Shown here: positions 52,965-64,000 of the stretch, one piece after another
How positions within the stretch are numbered: position 1 is the stretch's first letter
Layout of the letters: the number at the start of each line of letters is the position of its first letter
Origin: Ascaris suum
Lineage: Eukaryota > Nematoda > Chromadorea > Rhabditida > Ascarididae
Reading direction: 5' to 3'
NCBI GenBank assembly: GCA_013433145.1
Contig: CM024187.1
Coordinates: 6,712,826-6,776,825 of the forward strand
Length of the DNA: 64,000 nt
Program-made: the position numbers and the translations under genes
The notes under the pieces: model-generated
Told to the model about the DNA's origin: nothing
What the model saw: only the letters and a program-made list of their open reading frames with translations
Database searches by the model: none

Positions 52965-55900
52965 TGGTATGAATCTGGCTGAACATGGTTAAGAACGATG
53001 TTGCTTTGGACATGAGGCCTCAAGACCTTTTTTTTGGAATTTTGGCACCATAGCGCTCCTGCCCACAGATTCAACGGTTACCCTCAGCATTCAGATCTCG
53101 CAACTACCTAATGCCGCTTTGCAGAAAATTTGGCCAATCAATTACGCTTATTGCGATAGTGGCAACCAGTCCCGAAGTTTCTGCTTGGTCGAGTGAGGAC
53201 GTTCAATTTGGTCCTCTCTTCGAAGAAATGTTCTGCTGCAGCAACATGAAGAGGTTTCGCAATTTCGACGTGAAGCAAAGGAAATTCTGTTTCGAACAAA
53301 ACGAAATCATTACTTGCAGCTGTTCTTTTAAGAATTTCGTGTAATCTATCAAAATTCGATAAGTTCTGCTCCTGGTTAGTCTCAACATAGATTTTATTCA
53401 GTAAAGATTTTATTCAATAAACTATCACCCTGCGAAATGTCAACTGCAGCAGGCAGCTGCTATATTCACTTGAAGAGACACCAAAGCGACAAAAAGAGTG
53501 GCGCCAACCAAGTCGAGGATTTTCACTTCGCAATAACAAGTCGTTAACTAAGATTTAGATAAAGGCGTTCTAGCGCTTTGCTTCCTAAGGCATATAAAGA
53601 AAATGTTCCAGAACAACTTCGAAAATGCGAAAAAAATATCCAACAGTAAAGGTAGAAGGGGATGTTTCGTATTTTCAGCAGTAGCCAGCGATCCTGCGAA
53701 GTTTACTTTACTACTCAACGAGGCCGTTTATAATTATCTGCTGATGAGAGCGGCCTAGCAAAAGTGATTGAAAAATGACAACAGCTGCTTCATGAAAAAT
53801 ACTATTCTTCAGGCAGACCTCTTCAGCCTATACAGATAATTTTCGACGTTGAAAGCAGTCATAAATTTGGAACGTTGCATATTTCATGGTATTTCACTAA
53901 GGCTACTATGGGTTTGGCTGGAACGTAAGGTGCGCACTAAACAAGGCAACCATGCAGGATGGTAAGTGTGATCAGTGAGGCGTCGAAAGATGATAATTGT
54001 AACTAGAAAACCTGTGATCATGCTAGAATAACGGTCCATGGCAGCAAAGGATAAGTATATGCAAAGTTAGAAGGAAGCAGTAAAGTTGTATCATAAAGCA
54101 TGAAGCTGATCTCACAGACTACGCTGGTAGATGCAACTCAATGCACAAAGCGCTTACGAACGTGTTCCACTCGCTATTTATCGTTTTATGCAGTTCGCAC
54201 CGCAGGCAGCACCAAAGAACACCGACGCTTCGTGGCTGCAGCGCACCTTGCCTCAGGCTGACGCTAAGAATAGACCACCGGCTCTCGAGCTGTGTGCGGC
54301 TGTTCATTTCGTGTTGCTGTAGACGTCCCCTCAAACGTCCACTGCAGTCTGCACTCCCTCAATTAGTGTCGTCTTATTAGTTTTCAGCTGGTGTATTGCA
54401 CCACTCTTTCTGCGCCTTTCTTCGCCTGAAGCTCAAACGCCTGAGCGGAAAATTTGTCATTTTTGCGAACATGTGCTTTCCCTGCGCTCTCTTGCCACTG
54501 GCGCTTGACGCCCCCCTTTCCGTTGCTGACGTCAAAGAAATAATTGAATGCAAAAAACGTGGAGGAGATGTCAGCTGCATGCACATGTTTTACAAGTAAA
54601 CACAAACGTCAACATAAGCGATACGGAAGACAAAAACGACACAAGCGAGCATCGGAACAGAATCTAGGAGCGCAGCCCCATCTATGTGGTGTTATCGCTC
54701 GGATGCGAAAGACACATCAATATCTTTCATGCGCTGAGGAAGCCATCTTTTTAACCTATATTCGCAAAGGAATTAAAATGAAGTTGCTAGTGATTATAAA
54801 AAGTGCCTTCCACTTGTGAAGAAAATATGAGCAGCCAATTGCTAATTAAACGATTTTTGACGATCCGAATGGGTCTGAAATTTCAATACCCAAGTTTATG
54901 GCCTTAGAACTTAGAACTACGCCGTCAAAGTTGGGAGTCAGACTGACACTGCAAGCAGTCTGCTCTTCTGATTCCAAATTGAAATTCTGCGCTCAAAAGT
55001 TGGGGTGGTTTTTTCATTTTCATCTTGCTTATGATATTTGAAGAGAGAATTGGAATGCCCTCCGTGATGATTGGTTTAATATAATCATCGATAAATGAAT
55101 GGCCGCTAACGAATTCTTGAGAATATCCACTGAAGTAAAACTGTCAATAGTTAGAGGTATATGCACATGCTCCTACTCAACCACGGATTTGCTTTATCGC
55201 TCATCATTGTATAATTGAGGTATAGAAGCTAAAGGTTGTGGATTAGCAACCATCACAGGTTAATGTGAGAAAGTTATGCTCAGGTGTGTTCTGCTGATGC
55301 ATTCTTCAACACTGTCCTCATACACACCTTTTTTATGTTTGGATGCTTAGGATGGTCAGCTTCGTTGACCTATAAAAATTTGCGCAACACATCGTAATCG
55401 GCAAAAAATTGAAATCAAAACAGCTATACGCCTTCAAGGAATGACCAAATCGAGTGCAAACGGACAAGCGCAGCGATGTTTTCTAATGAATGGCATTACC
55501 TAGCATTCAATGCCTTCCATTGCGTTCACTTGCTTATGCATTCTATTCGGCTTATTCTGTGAAAAATTTTAAAATGGACAATATTTAGGACAGGACTGAC
55601 AGTGAGGCCGCATTGAAATGACTAGGTATACCTCGTTAGGCCCACTTCACCAAGGTTGAAACATTTTTCATTTCAGGGTTTAATTTCTGATAACGACTAC
55701 AATTCTACATGGGGACACGCATGAACGGATTCTCAGTTGCCTCGGACAAATTTGTGCAGGAATGAATCAGCAAGAAAGAGAAGGACTTGTTTTACCATCC
55801 TCGTTTGTCTTCGTGTAACACAAGTTAATAAACTGAGGATTTAATGCATTTTCTTGACGGTTTTGCTCTTTCGTGAGCAACACCTATCATGCGCACCTAT

Positions 55901-57524
55901 GAGAGCAATTTGTGCATCAGGCAGATCTCTAGAGTACTATTACCATGAGCTCTTTAGTTCAACGATGTATACGTTGACGCGGATTCTTGCTTTTCATTTC
56001 ATTGCAAGTCATTCAAATTACTGGCAAAAAACATGCTTGACATAAGTCAAACCATACAATTCTTGCAGTTCAAACTGTGGGAGAAATGGGCAAAATACAT
56101 CAAAGACTTCGCCGGAAGTGAGGCTCAAAAGTTGGTTTCCCTGAAAAACTGGAGCCCTCTGCGCGTTTGCTATATCCATCAGCCCCAAGCAAGCAAACCT
56201 GTTTTGTTTGTCGTTTCTGCTTTTCATATACGGATAAATCAGCCAGAATCTTGACTCATTTTCCAATGATTCTTTCTCCTGTACGAATGAAATCTGAATT
56301 TTAACTGAATATGAGGATCCTCCTTATTACACTCATTATAGCGTTGGAAGGCACTCTTCCTCGTGATGGTTTTTTTAAGCTGCAACATGCTGTGACACCA
56401 TGTCAGTGCGGAAAGTCGGCTGCGCCTGATTAACTGAGCCAACCGTTTTCACTCAATATCGCTCTTGCGACACCTCAGCTCAATTGGGAAATTAGAGAGC
56501 AGCGAAATAAACGGGGTAGCAAGATTGCGTCACTACTTTGTCTTTTGAATTATCGGAACATGCTTCATGCACTCTAAGGTGCCGGCAAGCATTTTGTTGT
56601 TTTCATTTGTGAATTCATTTCAGTTTGATGATATTGCTGGAGCAAAACATCGATGTTTGCAAAATTAGCAAAATATTTAGCGCAAACGAACGATTTGTTT
56701 TTCAACTCAATAAATATAAAGCTATCAAGATGCAAAACATACTGAGTGAGCTAAACAATATTGCTTTCCTTTTTTCCAAACAAATAAATTAGTGTTAAGT
56801 GCGCATCTGAGATCGTAAATGTGAACTCAGAGAAGCATATGGGACTTTTTTCTCACTATTCTTGAACACTGTACCTTCGTAATTCTGGGCGCTCATTCAT
56901 TAATGACGAAGCACATTATGCCCAGTTCTCCTTTTTTTGCAAAAACACTCGATCTGTCACTCACTTAAACCTTTTCTTAACATAACTGCTTCACCGTTCG
57001 TTCCATATCGTCTTCTGTTCTCCAAGCATCTCCTGCCTCCGCCTTTGCTCGCCTGCCGCGAAAGATGCATTGGCTGTCTGTGAGGCCCACGGATTTTTTT
57101 CTTTAGCACATTCCATCGCTAGGTTGATTACCATTGGGATTGATTGGCGTCACCCCAGCGATGAACTTTTAATAGCGCTGCAAATCTTAATCTGTGAGCA
57201 TGTGCACTTCGATGAAGGCTTGCGCACCTCTCCGCAAAGATTCGCGCCTGCATCCGATCAACTGCTATTCGATGAAGAAGAAAACCTATGCAAGCATCGC
57301 TACCTTTATCACGTTTTTTCACCACAGAGCGACGCTAGTCTCACAATTTAGAAGTGATTTAGTCAGTTGAATCTTCATTTCACATATTTTCCTTGAAAAC
57401 TAATGGCTCGTTTTTGGGGTCATTCCGATCTTCACCTGTGGGCGTTATTTGAAGTGCTCTGCTGCTTTATGTGGGACGTCTGGTTGGGAACTTGGATCCA
57501 CAGACAACTCATTTCTAAAAATTC

Positions 57525-57571
57525 TGCGTTGCGCTCTACTCCTTCTAAAAGAAGGAGTAGAGCGCAACGCA
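57525..57571. repeat. Perfect 22-bp inverted repeat with 3-nt loop
   Basis: The left arm 57525-57546 (TGCGTTGCGCTCTACTCCTT, then CT) is the exact reverse complement of 57550-57571, separated by AAA. It would form a very stable hairpin or cruciform. Confidence 0.97.
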
Positions 57572-60500
57572 AGGCATTAATGATAATTACGCATTGATCC
57601 AAAATTGTCCACGTGCCCTCCGCGTGTTCGGCGCTTAAACACACTCTTAAGATGGTCATTCTCGATCAGACTGGTAATGCCACACCTAGTTTGTGGCAGA
57701 AGACTACTCAATGAGTGCACTCACGCTAACCGACTGACGATTGCCGCTGAGCAACGACTACTTTCTTTATTGATGCGCCGTTGATGCCTCCTTGATTGAC
57801 GACAGCCGGCGCTACGTTTCAAAATGTCAGATGCCCTACGGCCTACTTTTAACGGCATCTGATTTCTATATGAGATACCAACTACCTTAGCCAGCATAAT
57901 TTCCTGATACTACTGCCATGATAAAAGTTCAATAAAGGAATTGCTCTGATAGTTCAGACACGTCCTACCCTAAACTCTATTTGCATCTCTCTCTACTCTT
58001 CCAAATCCAGCATTTTCTGTTTCCCACACGCCTTCTCTTTATATTTCCCTAATCGCTTCCAGGCAACTTTGAGGTGTGGTTAAAATGTTCGGCAGTAATC
58101 ACGCTACTGGTTAGGAAGCCACTATGGTCAAGACATGCGGCCTTGGCCATTGAATTTTATAATTTAGGCTAACGTGGTGCATCTCTTTTCTTTTCCTTTA
58201 ATCTAGGCTTCGAAATTTAATCTTTATTTTTCAGCCAAAGTGCATCAAAAGCGAGCTGGCTTGACCTGATTGTCAGTATAAAGAGCCGCAAACGACCCCT
58301 TACGCCAAATGCCGTGAAACGTCGGGAATGTCGCAGAGAGCCTTATTGTAGTAAATGTCTGCTGACGGGGTGCACCCTTGTTGATAGACTGACGGTTGCG
58401 GCCGATCTTGGAATGCCATTTACTCCAATTTACCATTTGGAATACGCGACTGGTACACAAGCGAAAGCAGGCGCAAGGATTCTTAGAGCGAGATTTTGAG
58501 CAGAATTTCATAGTGTTTTGTTCAGGTCGTGGTAAATGGATGCCGCACGCCTCAGCTATTCTCTATCAGATCCTACGGTTGTAAACTGTACGGAGTTCCG
58601 TTAAGAGAACATGCAAGTTCCGCAATCAAATTCTTGCCCTACAAAGAACGCACCAATATTCAAAAGCAAATAAAAAATTCATGGATACCGACGACCGAAA
58701 TACGACTCCATGGCGACCGAACATCTCATAATCCCATCAGATTTATACAGGAAGCTGCCGCTAGAAATGGATGCCACCAACTGCTAGTGAGCCACTAGTG
58801 TAATCTAATTGGAGAGCGCATGGTGCGCACGTCATGTGAATAAAGAGTTGTGCCAAGCAAAATTGTTAACTCAGGCATTATTTTGGGAGGTGAAGCTTGA
58901 GCGACGTAAGTTTAACATCGCAGCGCTCTGTCTATGGAGATAAAGCGCTTTTACCGCCGAGAAGCGTAGCGTTTCTTGGGGACCACACACAAAGCATTTC
59001 GACACAAAAATTACACCATGCCAATTTTAAATTTTATGTGCGTTGTTTCGCAATGTTTTGCGGTCGCCCTAACAATCGATGAATCTCGAATCATCACCCA
59101 GGCTAGAAGCCTGAACAGTTCAGATGATGAAGAGTTGTAAACTTGCGAACACGAAAATTAACTCACTTTTCATTCCATGCAATTGGCATCGTGTTTGGTA
59201 TCGCAATGATAGAAGCCGATTTCCTGTTTTACTATATCGACTATGTCTTGCTTGTGCAGATCTGCCATCTATGAGAGAATGCGCAAACTTCTTTTATTCT
59301 CAAACTTTTCAAGCCTTGCTTTAGCGGTAAATCTCCCAGATGTCATTTAGCTGTGAAAGTGACTAAATTAGTCGAGCGAACTTTGACGAGCGGAAAGCTC
59401 GGCAAAAATTTGATAATGTGTGTAAGGTTTTGAAAAAGTACTCTATGCGTAGGGCGTACCACCTTTACGTGGGGACATAATTTTACAGCAATTCCTTTCC
59501 TCTCACCCTCAAACAAGAAATTCACCCTTATTATTACAAAGGAGAAGACAGCCTATCGAGCTGCACAATTCTTTCATGAGAGCATTTCGTATGCGAAGAA
59601 TCATTCTGTAATCTAGGCTGCAAAGTTCTGTCTCGGATAAACTGTGTTAAATTCTTTTTTAGCATATATTCCAATAGTTCAAATGTATCTAAAAGTGAAA
59701 AAAAAAGAATTTCTCTGACAGTATTCGAAACTCTTATGCAAACACTAATATTTTAAGGATATGGAAGGTAAAACGCTCATCACCAAAAATCTTACATCCC
59801 TAGTAGTAACGACTGATGTCTGGCCACAGCATTGGCCGCTTATCAGTTGAATAAGCATCACGTTTTTCCTCTAAATCGAAAAAAAATTATGAACGGTGAA
59901 AAAACAAAATTCATGCCGAAATGAGCTATGCACAGCAATGCATTACGACATATCCGGAAGCATAGTTTTTGAATGTTTTCTGACATTTTAATAAATTTAT
60001 TTCTGCTCACAGAGAACTGATGCATCTCGCATGGAACTAAGCGGCATTTGTTATTCAGCATTCATTTCCATTTTCATTTATTCCTCGATTTGTGACCAAT
60101 CAAGACATTTAGCAATGGATTGAAAACCACACGAAAGGAGGCATAACACACAATGAAACTGTCATCGCTAGCACGGACGGAACGACATAACCCTTGTGAA
60201 TAATGTCCATCCTGGTGCAGTCGACCATAGGTGATCTATGCATTTGACCTTGGTCAGCCGCTACCCTTGCATCCTATATTTGACATCTGATTCATGTTGT
60301 TTCAGCACACACTAGTTTTTGTGACGATGAAACTGAGCTTTAGCGAGTTATAACTGCGTGGAAAGCTGATTCATTACTTCATCCGTTTTCGTGAATTCAC
60401 TACTATCTCTTGCGAATTCTTTTGTATTTTGAGAAGCAACTGGAGGAAAAATTAGCAGAAATACTTTGGCGATCAAAGCGATGACATCAGTAAACGAAGT

Positions 60501-62339
60501 GCGAAAAAGGTGCCTACTCAGATTGCAGCTTATTTGCGATATTTCTCTTCCATGAGCCTTTTCCTCATCATTTTTTCAAACTGCAGCATTTTAAATGCAG
60601 CAAACAACAGGTGTTCTCAATGTTTTACAGATGCAGCGAGTGGTGATGATCACAAACAGCGCTCGGGTAGACTGAAGCAATAGGCAGTTGACATGTGAGG
60701 TAGATTTTATTCAGCAGTTCAGTGACGATTACATCTTGAGAGCTTTCTTCAGGCACAACTGTGATGGCAATTCTTTGGCACTTTGTCCGCATACTATGAA
60801 CTCTTCGATATACACTGCATGTGAAATCCATTACGATGAGAACAGGTACCACGGTTCTTGCCAGATTGCGTTGTTTCTTCTCAAGGAAAGTCGCGAACGA
60901 ATCTTTTAGAATTGTCTCAAAAAAAATTTAGAATTGTTGTCTCAAGATCACATGTTTCCTCACTGAACTCGCATTTTGTGCATAGTACCGCCTACAACGG
61001 TGGAGAAACGCTGCCGCTGAAGACGGCCTACATCGAACAATAGCATAGTAAATTTTTGAATCAGGAAACAACTGCAGTGTCATCATTGCTCAACAAATCA
61101 AAAATTAATGCTGCTACATACTAGAAAGCATGAAAAGAGAGCAATAAATTGTGCGGCATTAATGTGCATTGAGAGCCGGCAAATTTTCGCACAAAATTCT
61201 TACAGAGTAAGAAAACGGCAGAAATCGTCTTCGTCCCGCTTTTTTCTAAAACATGAAAGACCTATTTAAAAATTCACTTTTTGAAAGCACGCTGTTTTCA
61301 CACTGTCCACAGCTTCCTTTCGCCGTCCGTCCCCTTGCCACCGCATTCCTTTTAGATCTCCTCAAACGTAATGTCATTGCATCTGCTCGTCTAATGCACA
61401 TGCTCGCCTATCTTCACTTGGTGCACTGCTTTAACGATTTAATTTTCATCGAAGGTACCGACTACATCTGAAGCGGAAGCAAATACACTAACTATCTGAA
61501 ATATATGGTGCATAAAACAATCACAATAGGAGAGGAAGGAGCTGTGGAGTTACTTGCGTTCGCTTCAAATTTGTTATTCAGACTCCAGCGTAATCGCAAC
61601 TTTTGAACGGAATGAGAATTGTTCTTGTTGAGAACCTTGATGGTAAAAAAAAATAAGCAGATTTGAGCAAAAAGAGAGAGAACTTTACTAGTTGTAATCG
61701 TTACCGGATGCAAATCTTCCACACTTGTGAAGGGAAAGATGTTAGATATTTCTACGTTAAAAGGCTTTCACCTTATTCTTGATAATTTTTCCTTTTGAAA
61801 CGGTTCGAAGTGGAAAACAGTTTTTAAGAGCTCCAACTCCACCTTTCTTCCCAGGCTGTGTCAAATATGTTTTTAAAAAATGGCTTCCTTACTCTCAGCC
61901 AAAATATGTTAAAAATGGCTTCCTCACCCATAGTGCAATTGTGAGAAATATTTAAGTCGCCAGTGAATTCCAGAATTTTAGGCCTCTAAGGGTTCATTGC
62001 CAGTTTCATCGCATCCAATATGAATTTTGTATGATTGTATGAATAAGTGTGAATAAGCTTACATTTGCCACAGCGGAATCAGTGTGAACAACAGCATGAA
62101 TCAGTATGAATTACTTCGTTTCATTAGCAGCGCTTTCGACATTCACATGCCCGAAAATTTTCATTTGTGATGCATGATAGCAGCCTGAGCATTTCTGAGC
62201 CTTATACTCCTCACTAAGTTCTCCTTATGGCTTCGCTTTGCACACATACTACGTTCGGCATCTCCGTACTTGAAAACCCATTGGAGAAGGGCGATGATGG
62301 ATTGAGTAGTTCTAAGCCACACCCTTGGGTTGGATCAGC

Positions 62340-62420
62340 CTTCTCCTCCCTGCGCCCTCTTCGCCTCTGCTCCCTCCCCTCTCCTCCTCCCTTCTCCCCC
62401 CCCCCCCCCTGTCCCTGCTC
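62340..62420. repeat. Polypyrimidine tract ending in C14
   Basis: About 80 bp, almost all C and T with CTCC motifs, ending in 14 C at 62396-62409. The overlapping short ORF is Ser/Pro/Leu low-complexity and not taken as a gene. Confidence 0.85.
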
Positions 62421-64000
62421 ATGACATGGTCCTAGATGAACATCGTTTTTCTACCATATGAGATATAAATTCAAGACGCTTTTTATACTTTGTTGTCATT
62501 CACAGTGCTTTGTGCTACTCATGCTTTCACAGTAGTGATAATTTCGAACACTGCATTCTTCAGCTTCAAGCATCAAAATCATTTGCAGGAGTGCTTTCCT
62601 TTGTGTGATTTGCGCACCTGTAAACATATTTTTTTAGAGTGAACCGCCTTATATGTGTCGAAGAGTAAGCGGTAGAAATCAAGTAGCGACTCGACTCGTT
62701 TGGGTGTTAAATTTAACGAAGCTGAACAGTGCAATCGCTGAAAAATGCAGTACTATAATAAAGGAATATGCAACTGTTTTTGCATTATAGAAGACCACCC
62801 AGCATAAACTGCCGTCGCGACCTTTATCTTGTACATTTTCCTGTCATGATATTACAGGCAACAAGTAAATGAAGGAAGGTCGCCGTCAGTAATGGACCAT
62901 CAACTGGTCGATTAGACGCCTTAAGAAAGCACATCATGCCACTTAAGCGCAATCGGGGGGCGTTTCCAATGAGCTGGAAAGAAAACGATTTCAGGAATCC
63001 GTTTGTCAGTATCAAAATTGCACTTTAATATTTTAGCAGTTAAGATGTCACATTGACAGCGTAGTTTTTTGACGTTTCACCACGTCGGAAATTATTGGAG
63101 GCTGCGTACCTCTTTATTAAATGTTTCAGAGGAGTTTCAGAGAAGTACACCATAAGGTTCACAATCACAGAGAGTTACCGTACAGAGATGAACGCGAAAT
63201 TCAATAATAACAGTGTTTGCACAGAACTTGCTGAGCGTTGTTAAAACTTTTCGGTGGAAAGGAAACTAAATTGTTTCAGTTGGATATGTCCTCAAAAAAT
63301 TAAATGATCGGTAAGGGGAAGAAAGCGAGTTCATATATTGTGCATCTAAACCTCCACGTGCTGAAAAGTGAATGTATCAAAAATTTCTGATTAAAAGTTG
63401 TGTCTCAAATAACTATATTTGTGGGGTGCCCTTGGAGACATGCACTTGATAGGAAATGCATACAGTTTTTCAGAAATTTGAAAGACAAGAGGTCATGGCC
63501 TAATCTGAAGCAATTATATCTTGAAGACGCTCTACAGAGAATCCCAGAATTAATTTCTAAATATATGTTCACTAATAAAGAACATCTTAAATGAATATAT
63601 AATGAAATCAGCGGCGAGATTTTACACTGCATGGGATTTATAAATTTCATCAATAAGCGTAAAGTTTACTTGCAAATTTGCCGCAAAGGTGAAGCAATTT
63701 AATTTGCATCTAGTGCACTCAATAAGAACGCATCTAAACGTTTACGCTTGCAGTGCTCATGAAGTTTATATCTCCACTGAGAGCAGCAATATTATAATAT
63801 CTACTTGGGGGCACACTTATACATGGGAAGGGCCGATACTGACTAAAATTGAGCGTTTAAGAAATACACTTCATTCTTCGCTCGTGCACATTTCTGTAGA
63901 GGAGACGCTTTCGTTAGTATCTTCAGCTTTGCATGAGCATTTATTTTAGAGTTACTTCAGATTTGAAATTTTTCGACTCAAGAATTTAAATATTGTAAAT

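Larger units (their letters stand above)
51220..64000. other. unc-87 upstream region, gene-poor
   Basis: 12.8 kb in which no conserved exon was recognised. GC-richer patches at 54.1-54.75 kb and 57.0-57.6 kb have overlapping open frames on both strands and may hold promoters or 5' exons of a longer unc-87 isoform. Other contents: the possible gag relic (52.7 kb), hairpin (57.55 kb), an imperfect duplication with ATGGCTTCCT at 61.87-61.93 kb, and the pyrimidine tract (62.4 kb). Confidence 0.5.

Noticed and set aside
60625..60852. 75-codon minus-strand ORF with plausible amino-acid composition
   Set aside because: No domain, no partner exons and no homologue recognised.
63400..63594. 64-codon plus-strand ORF near the right edge
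   Set aside because: No recognised family; its proposed first residue is a TTG codon and splice sites are weak.

Overview
The window is eukaryotic and looks like a nematode, most likely a clade V (strongylid or hookworm-like) species. The evidence is A+T-rich DNA, U-rich splice acceptors of the TTTCAG type, introns from about 100 bp to over 3 kb, likely trans-splice acceptors just upstream of three start codons, and coding sequence that reads as nematode HLH-1/MyoD, a nematode CYP2-clan cytochrome P450, and UNC-87. It shows no bacterial-type operons, CRISPR arrays or prokaryotic mobile elements.

Three multi-exon genes can be rebuilt, all on the minus strand. (1) Positions 14482 to 2490: hlh-1, the nematode MyoD-family bHLH myogenic regulator, six exons, about 271 residues. 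The second and third exons and the C-terminal exon are joined by splice phase and consensus; the bHLH exons are certain. (2) Positions 33116 to 22970: a complete cytochrome P450 (CYP33-like), eight exons, about 505 residues, with all hallmark motifs. Exon 7 carries a one-base deletion in an A homopolymer. (3) Positions 51209 to 44127: unc-87, a thin-filament protein made of seven calponin-like (CLIK) repeats, ten exons, about 380 residues. It has one GC-AG intron and one or two one-base dropouts at the 3' end.

Two of the three genes serve body-wall muscle: hlh-1 specifies muscle fate and unc-87 maintains the contractile lattice. The P450 between them is a microsomal monooxygenase with no evident link. 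All the coding frameshifts are single-base losses in short homopolymers within otherwise conserved sequence, which points to assembly consensus errors rather than gene death.

The rest is intergenic or intronic. 1-2489 is 3' flank; 14.5-23 kb and 33.1-44.1 kb are spacers with only short unconvincing ORFs, a GC-rich island near 16.1 kb and a perfect 24-bp palindrome. 51.2-64 kb is gene-poor and holds a 22-bp perfect hairpin, a possible retroelement zinc-knuckle relic, and long G and C homopolymers. Two long (TA)n microsatellites lie in introns of the P450 and unc-87. I found no convincing new biological system. The most useful leads are the unc-87 intron/repeat architecture, its GC-AG intron, the exon-fragment duplication in the P450, and the perfect inverted repeats.
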